From: Coriobacteriaceae bacterium
Lineage (GTDB): Bacteria > Actinomycetota > Coriobacteriia > Coriobacteriales > Coriobacteriaceae
Length of the DNA stretch: 64,000 nucleotides
Direction: 5' to 3'
NCBI GenBank assembly: GCA_030525945.1
Contig: JAUNDT010000006.1
Span: 1-64,000 of the forward strand
Positions 18,244 to 25,972 of the stretch are shown here, piece by piece. Position numbers and translations under genes: made by a program. Numbering within the stretch: position 1 is the stretch's first letter; each line of letters starts with the position of its first letter. The notes under the pieces are model-generated. The model was not told the origin of the DNA, searched no databases, and saw only the letters and a list, made by a program, of their open reading frames with translations.

Positions 18244-20868
18244 TTAGATGAAGTACTGGTAGTAGCCACTGTCCTCACCGTACTTCTTCATGTTCTCCAG
18301 CAGATCCGTGGTCACCTTGAGGCTCTGGCATTCCTGCAGTAGCTCGTCCACCAAGGGCGCCACGATCTCGCGCGGGCCAGCGATCGCGGGCAGGACCTTT
18401 TGGGCAAAGGCAAAATCGAGGGCGGCGTATGCGCCCGAGGCCTCGTTTGCCGCCATGAGCGGGGCGGCGGAGGCAATGTAGCGGCGCATCATGAGCAGCG
18501 AGCGATGCGAGATCGGCATGCCGTTGCGCTTGCACACATTCGCCAGCGAGGTGAAGAGGGTCTCGAGCGCATCGTCGCGCATATCGGTCGCCGTGCCGCC
18601 AAAGACCTCGAGCAGCTTGCCGTAGGAATACGGAATGCCCTGGCCAAAGGCCGCGTCGGTGTCGAGCGCGCCCATTTCGGTCATGGGGTCGGGGGCGCCC
18701 AGCGTGATGACCCAGCTTCGGTCGAGGAAGCGCGGGGAGAGCGCCTCGGTGGTGTGGTCGTAGTTCACCGTTGCCATAAAGCGCATGTGCCCGGGCAGGC
18801 GCCAGTCCTCGTCGCGGCCGAGGGCGAGCTTGCCGCCGCACGTGCGGAACGTGTCGCACGCGTGCATGAACGGCCCCCAGTAATGCTCGATGGGCGACAG
18901 GTTCGCCTCGTCGAGCAAGAACAGGTAGGGCGCCACCGGGCCCTCGCCCGTGCGCTCGCCCGCCAAGCGCTTCATCGCGTCGAAGACCTGCGGGATCGTT
19001 TTTTCGTACGTCTTGGCGATGGGGTTGTGGTAGCCGATGTAGTCCTTGTACGAGGTCCAGCCGTTCTCCACGTCGATTTCGGTGAAGCGGGACAGGTCGG
19101 GATTGGTGTTCGTGAGGCCCAAGGCGCCGGCCACAATGCGGCACATGCTGGTTTTGCCCGTGCCGGGCATGCCGGCGAACGTGGTGATATAGCCCTGCAT
19201 GAGGCACGTGACCATGTTCACCACCTCGTTGCGGCTGATCGAGCGGCCGCCCATGTTCGTCACGCGCGAGGCGATCTCGTCCACCAGCTCGGTGGGCGTC
19301 ATGGACTCCGCGTCGTCGCGAACGGGCACGGCAACGGGCGCCACGGCCGCGCTTTGCTTCTCCTCCAGGTCGAGGTCGTTCACCGCGCGGACGACCTTGC
19401 GCAGGATCTCGTTCTCCAAGATCTTGCCCGTGGTGGTCGCCTCGTTGTTCAGGTTGCTCAGGATATGGTCGATCTGCTCCTCAACGGCGAGCTTGCTGTG
19501 GACCGCGCGCTCGTAGCGGGTCTGCGCCTCGGCGACCGCGGCGCGGCGCTCGTTGATTTCGGCGTCGAGCTGCTTGATTTCTCCCTGCTTGCTAGCAAGC
19601 GCGTCGGCGATGGTCTTCTCGGCGTTGGCGCGCGCCTGGGCCTCCTCCTCGTGCGCCGCCTGGCATGCCTCACGGGCCGCCTCTTCTTCCTTGAGCAGGC
19701 CGTCGCGCCGCTTACGGATGTCCTCCATCTCGCGCTCGAGCTCGTAGCGCTCCTCGTCCAGGCGCTCCTTGACGCTGGCGCTTTTGAGCAGGCGATCCTT
19801 GACCTTGGGATACACCTCGTCGCTCGCCATGATGTGGCCCAGGCGCTCGTCGTCGATGCGGGTCAGGATCTGCTCGAGCACCTCCTTGTTGAACAGGACG
19901 GCGTCCTCCATGCCGTCCACCGCGTCCTCCAGGCGCTGGCGGCGCTTGTCGTCCAGGCTCGCGGTGTTCGCGGACCGCGCGTAGTCGTAAATAGCGCTTT
20001 TGAGGGAGTTGAGCAGGGTTTTGTCGAAGGTCTTCAGCTTTTCGGAGCCGTTGATGATGCTACGGAACAGCTCGCTCATGCGCTCGTCCGGCAGCCAGTC
20101 GTAGCTTTCGTTTTTGTCGGTGTTGTCGATGAGCGTGTCGATGTAGTCGCGGCGCAGGAACGTGGCGATATGCGCGTGGCCGCCCGCCGCGCCCTTGTTG
20201 AGCGAGAGGCGCTCGGCCACCGGGATGCTCGTGAAGCGGTATACGCGGAAGTCGAGGTTGTCAATCGCGGACAGGTGCAGGAAGCCCTGCTGGTCGGTGC
20301 GATACGTGAACGGACCGTAGTAGGCGGGGCCGTTGGGTGTTTGCTCCTGCAAAAAGATGCGGGGGCAATGCAGCTCGCCAGCGTCGGAGGCGAGGCGGAT
20401 GGGCGTCTTGAACGGGCGGGTGAAGTCCAGTTTGGCGGACTCGGGCAGCTTGAAGATCTGATAGAGACCGGCGGCGATTGGGGACTCCATCAGGGGTTCC
20501 ATGCGCAAATGCGAGCCGCCGCGCATGTCCGGATCGAAGAACGCCAGGAGACGATCGGCGACGCCCGACATGCCGTATCTGTTATTGGGATTGAAGGGCA
20601 TCATGACGGTTGCCGTAACCACATTGCCATAGCGCTGGGAGATTTCATCAATGCCAATCGATGCCCAACGGTTGACGGGCATGGCGGTAAAGGCACCGTC
20701 GTCGGGGAAAAGGGTTTCATCCACGCGTTCGAGCGTGCCGTTTTCCTCGGCGTACAGCGGATACAAGCTAAATGCGCGCGCGTCTGGGTCGTTTGGATAT
20801 GAGGCCCAACAAATAAGGTTTGTTTTTATATAGCGGTCGGCATCGTTGTAATCGTGTCCGTAGCTCAT
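18244..20868 (-). CDS. McrB-like AAA+ ATPase with coiled coil
   Basis: 874 residues. Residues 1-320 are an unrecognised N-terminal region, possibly target-recognition. Residues about 366-472 form a long charged coiled coil with heptad-like Glu/Arg/Ala patterns. The AAA+ core has Walker A GMPGTGKTS (566-574), Walker B YLFLLDEAN (648-656), and a sensor/arginine-finger segment MATVNYDH...SPRFLDRS (698-717) like that of McrB. Together with the downstream nuclease it resembles McrBC-type (type IV) restriction and the coiled-coil nuclease tandem group. GGGAGG precedes ATG 20868; an in-frame ATG 31 codons upstream is less well supported. Confidence 0.82.
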   Translation of the reverse strand: MSYGHDYNDADRYIKTNLICWASYPNDPDARAFSLYPLYAEENGTLERVDETLFPDDGAFTAMPVNRWASIGIDEISQRYGNVVTATVMMPFNPNNRYGMSGVADRLLAFFDPDMRGGSHLRMEPLMESPIAAGLYQIFKLPESAKLDFTRPFKTPIRLASDAGELHCPRIFLQEQTPNGPAYYGPFTYRTDQQGFLHLSAIDNLDFRVYRFTSIPVAERLSLNKGAAGGHAHIATFLRRDYIDTLIDNTDKNESYDWLPDERMSELFRSIINGSEKLKTFDKTLLNSLKSAIYDYARSANTASLDDKRRQRLEDAVDGMEDAVLFNKEVLEQILTRIDDERLGHIMASDEVYPKVKDRLLKSASVKERLDEERYELEREMEDIRKRRDGLLKEEEAAREACQAAHEEEAQARANAEKTIADALASKQGEIKQLDAEINERRAAVAEAQTRYERAVHSKLAVEEQIDHILSNLNNEATTTGKILENEILRKVVRAVNDLDLEEKQSAAVAPVAVPVRDDAESMTPTELVDEIASRVTNMGGRSISRNEVVNMVTCLMQGYITTFAGMPGTGKTSMCRIVAGALGLTNTNPDLSRFTEIDVENGWTSYKDYIGYHNPIAKTYEKTIPQVFDAMKRLAGERTGEGPVAPYLFLLDEANLSPIEHYWGPFMHACDTFRTCGGKLALGRDEDWRLPGHMRFMATVNYDHTTEALSPRFLDRSWVITLGAPDPMTEMGALDTDAAFGQGIPYSYGKLLEVFGGTATDMRDDALETLFTSLANVCKRNGMPISHRSLLMMRRYIASAAPLMAANEASGAYAALDFAFAQKVLPAIAGPREIVAPLVDELLQECQSLKVTTDLLENMKKYGEDSGYYQYFI

Positions 20869-21100
20869 AGCGCAGCAACCTCCCTTGCGTTGGGAGCCGC
20901 CCTTGGGCCGCAAGGACGACTCCGCCCCATTGAAGTACACCTTACCAGTACGTGCGGACATGGGCTGCGCCCTTTCGGCGAGCGGGCGCGCGGAGGCTGA
21001 GGGCGCTCGCATCAGGCTGGCACGGCGTCAAGCGATTCGCGGCCGACCTCGCGTTCACCTGAAGCGGTCCCTTTAAGCGGATCCACCGCAACGAACGGGC

Positions 21101-21485
21101 GGGTTGGTCAAATTGGTCCACGACTGGGCCTCTTGCCCCTTCCGACAACCCTTTTTGGGAGGCATTATCCGACAAAAAATGCGCTCGCTGGTCAAATCAC
21201 CCCGTGACTGGGTGCTTCGAGCCGCGGCGGCGAGCCGCTAGACCAGCCCGTTGCAACCAAAAAGGCCCAGTCACGACCCGGTTTGACCAACTCACGCTGA
21301 ATTTACCCGTCACCCTCGCCTCTCCAGAGCCATGCAGCGCCTCGTACCCTTCTCAAAGGGCCCAGTCGCGGCGTAATTTGACCAACCCCCGTCAAATTTG
21401 CGCGCACACCCTGCCTCTCTGCGCTACACGGCGCCCTGATTTCATCTCAAGAGGCCCAATCGCCAGGCCGCATGACCGCAGCGGA
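21101..21485. repeat. divergent array of five ~28-base motifs upstream of the McrB-like gene
   Basis: The motif GGCCCAGTCRCG, six variable bases, then WTTTGACCAA occurs on the minus strand at 21101-21130 and 21189-21215. On the plus strand it occurs at 21263-21290 and 21358-21385, with a degenerate copy at 21452-21480. Plus copies are 94 bases apart, and the DNA between them is also weakly similar, so they are degenerate tandem ~94 bp repeats. The rest of 20869-21485 has no gene I can support. Confidence 0.75.
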
Positions 21486-21517
21486 CAAAAATGGGGCTCG
21501 CCGTAGCGAGCCCCATC
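21486..21517 (-). terminator. rho-independent terminator after 3-hydroxyacyl-CoA dehydrogenase
   Basis: A perfect 10-bp stem (ATGGGGCTCG at 21491-21500, partner at 21507-21516), a 6-base loop and TTTTT on the minus strand at 21490-21486, about 35 bases past the dehydrogenase stop. Confidence 0.9.
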
Positions 21518-21552
21518 AAAGCGCAGCAGTCCACGCTGCCCGCAGGACAATC

Positions 21553-22494
21553 CTACTTGTTATAGCTGTAGAAACCCTTGCCAGCGGCAACGCCGGTCTC
21601 GCCCGCGTCGATCTTCTCCTTGAGCAAAGCCGCGATCTTGGACTCGATGGAGTTCGGGTCCTTCGCACCCGGCTTCATGAGCGTGATGTTATAAGCAGTG
21701 GTAAGGCCAACAACGTCGAGAATCTGGAAGGGGCCGAGCGGCGCGCCGGTGCCGAGCTTCCAGGCGGTGTCGATATCCTCAACGGAGCCGATCTCGGCAG
21801 CCCACAGTGCCTGAGCGGCGGACAGGAAGGGCACGAGCAGGCTGTTGAGCAGGTAGCCCGGCTGCTCCTTGTTCACGCGGATCGGAATCATGCGAATGGA
21901 GCGCGCGAAGCCCATGGCAACGTCGATGTTTGCCGGGTCCGTGGCGGCGTGCGGCATGACCTCAGTGAGCGGATGGGCCCAGATGGTGTTGGCAAAGTGC
22001 AACGCCAGGTACTTCTCGGGGCGGCCGGTGTGCTCAGCGAACATGGACGGCAGCAGCGTCGACGAATTGGTGAGCACCACGGCGTGCTCCGGCAGATGCT
22101 TTGCCATCTCGGTGTAGAAGGCGACCTTCTCCTCGGGGTTCTCGGCGATGGACTCAATCACCAGGTCGGCGTCCTTAAAGGCCTCCTCGTAGCTGGCCAC
22201 GAGGCGCAGGTTCTCGTAGGCGGACTCGACCTTGGCCTTGGCGGCCTCGCAGGCCTCGGGGGTGACGTCCTCTGCGGGCAGCAGGCCGTAGGCATAGGCG
22301 GACTTGTCGGTCTTCATGGCCTCGAGCGTGGCCAGGTACGTCTCGCGCAGGTTGTCGATCTTGGGCTGGCAGCGGCCGATGGAGCCCTCGGAACGCAGCC
22401 AAATGGTCACGTTGTAGCCGCTGTAGGCAGTCTGAAAAGCGATCTGGCTTCCGAGCACGCCGCCACCGGCAACAACCACGTTCTTGATTTCCAT
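21553..22494 (-). CDS. 3-hydroxyacyl-CoA dehydrogenase family protein
   Basis: 313 residues with the NAD-binding start VVVAGGGVLGSQIAF, the VIESIAENPEEK segment and the HFANTIWAHPLTEVM strand that carries the catalytic His of the family. The C-terminal helical domain (about 190-310) has PGYLLNSLLVPFL and GTGAPLGPFQILDVVGL. It should interconvert 3-oxoacyl and 3-hydroxyacyl thioesters with NAD(H). The sequence around the catalytic His deviates from the usual HFxNPxxxMxLVE, so the substrate may not be acetoacetyl-CoA. There are no thiolase or crotonase neighbours. AAGGAAA precedes ATG 22494, favouring it over a start 12 codons upstream. Confidence 0.85.
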   Translation of the reverse strand: MEIKNVVVAGGGVLGSQIAFQTAYSGYNVTIWLRSEGSIGRCQPKIDNLRETYLATLEAMKTDKSAYAYGLLPAEDVTPEACEAAKAKVESAYENLRLVASYEEAFKDADLVIESIAENPEEKVAFYTEMAKHLPEHAVVLTNSSTLLPSMFAEHTGRPEKYLALHFANTIWAHPLTEVMPHAATDPANIDVAMGFARSIRMIPIRVNKEQPGYLLNSLLVPFLSAAQALWAAEIGSVEDIDTAWKLGTGAPLGPFQILDVVGLTTAYNITLMKPGAKDPNSIESKIAALLKEKIDAGETGVAAGKGFYSYNK

Positions 22495-22680
22495 GGGTTT
22501 CCTTTCGCAAGGATGGACACGAACGCGCAAAGCATATCGCCTTGCATTACACGGGATCCGCGAGCAGAACGCTCAATCCACAGGTGGTTTGTTTTTATCG
22601 GTGAGCGTGAGGGCGCGCGGCGCTCAAGGGCAAGAGGGTAGAATAGCCGCATGGAGACCGCGCGGGCTGAGAGGTGCGTC

Positions 22681-23040
22681 ATGCGACTCATTGGCAACAT
22701 TATTTGGATGCTCTTTGGTGGGATTATCACTGCTGTTTACTGGTTTTTGGTGGGGTGTTTGTTCTGCATCACCATCATTGGGATTCCGCTGGGGCGTCAG
22801 GCCTTCAAGATGGCATCGCTCACGCTGGCGCCGTTTGGCAAGACCATCGAGTACGGCGGCGGCGCGCCGTCGCTGATTGCCAATATCATTTGGCTGCTGT
22901 GCGCGGGTCTTCCCATGGCGATTTCGTACGTGATCGCCGGCGTGGTCAACTGCATCACCATCATCGGCATCCCCTTTGGCCTGCAGGCGTTCAAGATGGC
23001 GAAGCTCTCGCTGCTTCCGTTCGGCGCGCAGGTGCGATAG
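22681..23040 (+). CDS. YccF family inner-membrane protein
   Basis: 119 residues with two tandem YccF units. Each is a membrane segment followed by the conserved CITIIGIPxGxQAFKMA pattern (about 24-40 and 89-105). The family is widespread and of unknown function. The ATG at 22681 has GAGAGG 6 bases upstream, better than an ATG 10 codons earlier. It is the first plus-strand gene in the window and stands alone, with a TAGAAT that could serve as a -10 about 45 bases upstream. Confidence 0.9.
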   Translation: MRLIGNIIWMLFGGIITAVYWFLVGCLFCITIIGIPLGRQAFKMASLTLAPFGKTIEYGGGAPSLIANIIWLLCAGLPMAISYVIAGVVNCITIIGIPFGLQAFKMAKLSLLPFGAQVR

Positions 23041-23088
23041 GCGCTGGGGGCGGATTTATCGGGGGCGGAGGGGGTTGTACTTTCCCGC

Positions 23089-23412
23089 CTATCGGCGCTC
23101 CTCGCTCAACACCGCGGCGGCGTAGTCTTGCGAACGATGGAATACATGCAGGATATGAACTGTTTCGTCCTTAATGCTATAAATGGCGATGTATTCCTTG
23201 ATTCTAAATGACCTGTAACCTCGCGCAGCTAAAAACAAATCGCTGCACAGCGGGCGGCCTTTTGGGAATGCTCTAAGGAAATCTACTCCCTTTTCCAGCT
23301 CATCGAGGAAATCTGCCGCAGCGACTGGAGATGCAAGGGTGTCTTTGATGTAGGCGTAGATCCCAGCAATATCGATGGCGGCTTTTCTGGTCACGACAAC
23401 CCTAGTTGCCAT
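23089..23412 (-). CDS. ParE/RelE-family toxin
   Basis: 107 residues of the RelE/ParE superfamily. The N-terminal helices AAIDIAGIYAYIKDTL and the later strands PLCSDLFLAARGYRSFRIKEYIAIYSI, then VHILHVFHRSQDY, match the ParE-type fold. Such toxins poison gyrase (ParE) or cleave mRNA on the ribosome (RelE); which one applies cannot be told. The start overlaps the antitoxin by 11 bases with GAGG inside the antitoxin gene, so the two are coupled. Confidence 0.9.
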   Translation of the reverse strand: MATRVVVTRKAAIDIAGIYAYIKDTLASPVAAADFLDELEKGVDFLRAFPKGRPLCSDLFLAARGYRSFRIKEYIAIYSIKDETVHILHVFHRSQDYAAAVLSEERR

Positions 23413-23671
23413 TCTGGGACCTCAATCCAGAAATGAAGGCATCAAAGTCCATGACATCGCCGCTTTCAATGTCACGCTCTGCCTCCTGGAGATGCTCGTA
23501 AAGCTTTGCTTTGGCCGCATTGAGGCGGATTCCCTCATACACCTCGTTTGACATTGCAACAAAAGCGTCGTAACCGTTCCTGGTCACCGTGACGGGAGCA
23601 TCCGAATTATTGAGAACCTCGATGAACTTGGTCGTGTCCTTCACATCCCTAACGGGAACGCAGACCGGCAT
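23402..23671 (-). CDS. Phd/YefM-family antitoxin
   Basis: 89 residues. The N-terminal half (VPVRDVKDTTKFIEVLNNSDAPVTVTRNGYDAFVAMS) is the Phd/YefM DNA-binding fold. The C-terminal 35 residues are a charged helix that would wrap the toxin. It neutralises the downstream ParE/RelE protein and normally represses the shared promoter. GGAGG lies 6 bases before the ATG. Confidence 0.9.
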   Translation of the reverse strand: MPVCVPVRDVKDTTKFIEVLNNSDAPVTVTRNGYDAFVAMSNEVYEGIRLNAAKAKLYEHLQEAERDIESGDVMDFDAFISGLRSQNGN

Positions 23672-23680
23672 AACAGGCCT

Positions 23681-23730
23681 CCAATAACGTCACAGAATTA
23701 TGTCACATCAATAATATTACCAGTCATAGC
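23681..23730 (-). promoter_or_regulatory. toxin-antitoxin promoter/operator region
   Basis: Just upstream of the antitoxin ribosome-binding site is an A/T-rich stretch with a CATAAT-type -10 on the minus strand, and a direct repeat GTCACA at 23689-23694 and 23702-23707 (13 bases apart), a plausible Phd/YefM operator. Boundaries are approximate. Confidence 0.45.
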
Positions 23731-23824
23731 AGTGCGTCAAATGCTCTAAACAACTTGCCGTAATCGCCCGCGAATATGGGGTATCAAAAATCCACTCAGG
23801 CAAACCGCTTCTTCTCGAGTGGCT

Positions 23825-23872
23825 TGAGGTAGTTCTTTTTGAGCGAACGCTCATTCAAAAAGAACTACCTCA
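23825..23872. repeat. 18-bp perfect inverted repeat
   Basis: Arms 23825-23842 (TGAGGTAGTTCTTTTTGA) and 23855-23872 are perfect inverted copies around a 12-base loop, which itself can pair GAGC with GCTC. It lies between the toxin-antitoxin genes and the truncated DUF3800 gene. It could be a terminator for the latter or the end of a lost mobile element. Confidence 0.7.
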
Positions 23873-23890
23873 GATTTGCTCAGGCTGGAA

Positions 23891-24025
23891 TCACTTCGTT
23901 TGGCGGAAATCAGCTCGAGTGTGCAACACATCGTGAAATACGAGCGTCATGATGTAATGCGGAACATGAGACTCATATAGTCCGAAATCGCCTGATTCAT
24001 CGATGGGGATGCTGGATTCGGACAT
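23891..24025 (-). pseudogene. DUF3800 protein, N-terminal remnant
   Basis: 44 residues. The first 32 (IDESGDFGLYESHVPHYIMTLV region) are the typical start of a DUF3800 protein, an RNase H-like fold of about 200-250 residues often found in mobile or defence regions. After residue 32 the sequence no longer follows the family and stops. GGAGGCG before the ATG shows the original start is kept. It is probably a decayed fragment, with the 18-bp inverted repeat beyond its end. Confidence 0.65.
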
Positions 24026-24042
24026 CGCAACGCCTCCGAAAA

Positions 24043-24070
24043 GAAAAACGGCGGAGAAAAGTCCCCGCCC
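24043..24070 (-). terminator. terminator after the SPFH/virion-core remnant
   Basis: On the minus strand GGCGGGGA and TCTCCGCC pair around CTTT with one mismatch, followed by GTTTTTC. It is about 90 bases past the stop of the upstream remnant and just ahead of the ribosome-binding site of the DUF3800 fragment. Confidence 0.65.
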
Positions 24071-24159
24071 TTGGGTGGACCAGGGCCTTGCTGCCAGCCC
24101 AGGATTTAAGCTTAGCCATCTTTGATGGCATTGGTCAGTATGATCTGCCGGTGTTTTCC

Positions 24160-25002
24160 CTATTGGGAATTGAGTAACGTCGGAGGAACCGGAGGCATTC
24201 CCGGGTCTGACGTGCCGCCGGCAAAAAGAGCGGCGAGATCCGCAACGCTTCCTGCAGAGGCCCACTCGCTCATGCCCGGTTTCCACACCAGGGACCCACG
24301 CGTGAGCTGGCCAGCCGCAGCCATCTGGGCAAGCGCCGCCATGTCAAACGGACCGGTCGCCACACCATTAACCGCAACGTGATACATCGGCTGCGGCACA
24401 GGCGGTGGAACAGGGATTCCAGCAGCAGGCACCTGGCCACCCAGTCCGCCCACCATGCCGTTCATCATGCCGGCGATGTTCTGGCCCACGGCACCGCCAA
24501 CGGCCATGCCCGCCATCATCGCCGCAGGATCGAACCAGCCGCCTGCGCCGCCGTCAGAACCACCACCGCCGGGATTGCCCACCTCGGTGGCTCCATTGGC
24601 GCCCATCTGCCCGAGCGCCTCCGCGCCCGCAACGCCAACCTCGGCTTGTTTTTCAAGCTGGAATGCACCGATGTTGGTGGTCTCAGTCGCCATGCGCTGG
24701 GCTCGCTGAGCCTCCTCACGCTGGTTACGCAGCGTTTCCTCGAGGTTCTCGATATTGACGCGCTGGCGATCGTGAATGTCCTTGACGCTCGCCTCGGTCT
24801 GAGCCTGGACCGTCTGGGCCTCGACATCGCGCGTGACGGCCATAAGCTGACGGTAGCCGTCGCTCAGCTTGTCGGGCTCAATGGCGGAAATGTCAAAACC
24901 CGACACCTCAACGCCGAACTTGGAAGAGAGGCGCTCTGAAAGCTCGGGCTCGAACTGGTCATGTATGGTTTCGGTTCCCCACCTGGTAAAAAGGAGAGAG
25001 CC
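24160..25002 (-). pseudogene. SPFH/virion-core-type protein, C-terminal remnant with GYF_2-like domain
   Basis: The open frame continues upstream of the GTG at 24906 to a TAA at 25005-25003, with no ribosome-binding site at any in-frame start. The readable part has DQFEPELSERLSSKFGVEV (end of an SPFH band), a charged coiled-coil segment, a Gly/Met-rich linker and a C-terminal GYF_2-like domain (MYHVAVNGVATGPFDM...W). Full-length relatives carry the whole SPFH domain before this, so about 200 N-terminal residues are missing. The cut coincides with the terminator hairpin of the neighbouring small-gene pair, suggesting a recombination junction. Confidence 0.7.
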
Positions 25003-25017
25003 TTAATTGGCTCTCTC
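24986..25017 (-). terminator. terminator of the small acidic/basic gene pair
   Basis: A perfect 9-bp stem GAGAGAGCC / GGCTCTCTC (25009-25017 with 24994-25002), a 6-base loop and CTTTTT on the minus strand, 6 bases after the stop of the 54-residue gene. Confidence 0.85.
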
Positions 25018-25022
25018 GATTA

Positions 25023-25187
25023 TTATCGAAATTCAAATCCCGTTTCTTTTCGAAGCGCTTTGAGAGTCTTATCCTTGCGAAACTTTCTGCCATTAGCTTT
25101 TCTCAGCGTGCCTTTAGGCATGCCGTGCTTCTTCTCGTATGTTCCCACCGTACAATCACTTCGGGTCTTCCTCACAAGTCCAAACAT
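25023..25187 (-). CDS. very small basic protein, second of a pair
   Basis: 54 residues, about one third Lys/Arg, too short for standard gene cut-offs. It has an internal duplication: RSDCTVGTYEKKHG (about 9-22) aligns with RKDKTLKALRKETG (about 38-51), with a Gly/Pro hinge between. AGGGA is 7 bases before the ATG. It starts 10 bases after the acidic 61-residue gene and is followed at once by a strong terminator. Position, ribosome-binding site and terminator support a real gene. I do not recognise the family; nucleic-acid binding is a guess from charge. Confidence 0.65.
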   Translation of the reverse strand: MFGLVRKTRSDCTVGTYEKKHGMPKGTLRKANGRKFRKDKTLKALRKETGFEFR

Positions 25188-25197
25188 CTATCCATCC

Positions 25198-25383
25198 CTA
25201 CCAATCCTCATCATCATCGTCCGAAAAATACTCCTTATCCATATCGGCGATAGCCTCGGCCACTTCGCTGCGATCAGATGAACTCAGAGAATCGTACTTC
25301 TCGTCAAAACCTTCGTAACCCAAATTCCAAAGATTGTCTTTCAGCTCCTGAACCAACTCTGGGTTATTTTTACGCCTTCCCAT
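25198..25383 (-). CDS. small acidic protein, first of a pair
   Basis: 61 residues, helical and acidic, ending in a run of Asp/Glu (DDDDED). GGAGG lies 4 bases before the ATG. It is followed after 10 bases by the 54-residue basic protein and a shared terminator. The opposite charges suggest that the two bind each other, as in antitoxin-toxin or chaperone-client pairs, but there is no family match I can name. Confidence 0.65.
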   Translation of the reverse strand: MGRRKNNPELVQELKDNLWNLGYEGFDEKYDSLSSSDRSEVAEAIADMDKEYFSDDDDEDW

Positions 25384-25418
25384 TAGTCCTCCAACTCGTC
25401 AACATCCGTATTCCTGTT

Positions 25419-25565
25419 TTACCCGAAATAGGCAGCCATTAGCGCGTGGACGTTGCCATAAATCAATAGATACTCGTTCGTAAAAAACCTCCTCACGGTT
25501 TTCAATACGAAACTACCATCAACCCCAAGATACCGACTAATCTCGATATCCGACATGGACTTCAT
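25419..25565 (-). CDS. possible 48-residue helical protein
   Basis: An open frame with SDIEISRYLGVDGSFVLKTV, which resembles a helix-turn-helix, ending 36 bases before the acidic small gene. No clear ribosome-binding site precedes the ATG, and the frame extends a few codons upstream to a TTG. It may be the tail of a decayed regulator. Confidence 0.3.
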   Translation of the reverse strand: MKSMSDIEISRYLGVDGSFVLKTVRRFFTNEYLLIYGNVHALMAAYFG

Positions 25566-25972
25566 GGCAGAATTTGTGAACAACTACTTAAAGAACGACT
25601 AGCTGAGACCATCACCCTTCCGCTTGCCAACATAATCAAAAAAGCAACAGCTCCCGAACCCTGTTTCAAGTGCGAGCCATTTTCCCAATCCTGTCAGAAT
25701 CGCAACACCTGTTGTCCAGCCATTCAACCCATGAACGGTCTCGCGAAAAACGCAGCCCCTCTTACGACGAAGCATTCCGCTCGTCACGGAAATCCGTCGT
25801 AGGAGAGGCCAACCATGAACAACCGAATAGGGAATCAAAGCCCCGGGCAAAAGGCCGGGGTCACGCACGCGCGCACAGCACCGACACCACCCATCCGCTC
25901 ACCGCCGCACGCACCCGCGCACTTGCTGTTCAACGCTTGAACAGCTTTGGTAGGAGCTGTAAGGGGGTGGCA
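25566..25972. other. intergenic region with MerR operator candidate
   Basis: 407 bases without a supported gene; an open frame that runs through it into the MerR gene has no start signals. A GC hairpin CCCCGG/CCGGGG lies at about 25841-25860. A perfect palindrome has 9-base arms GCTGTTCAA and TTGAACAGC with a 3-base centre (25925-25945), ending 27 bases before the MerR ATG. It is a likely binding site of that regulator. Confidence 0.5.

Noticed and set aside
18400-20802. 800-codon plus-strand open frame opposite the McrB-like gene
   Set aside because: Antisense shadow; no motifs and no start signal.
23040-23730. Insertion sequence or integrase
   Set aside because: No transposase or recombinase motif was found anywhere in the island; only indirect traces of mobility.
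25670-25972. N-terminal extension of the MerR gene
   Set aside because: The frame is open, but the sequence is basic and unlike a domain, and a strong ribosome-binding site precedes the internal ATG at 25973.
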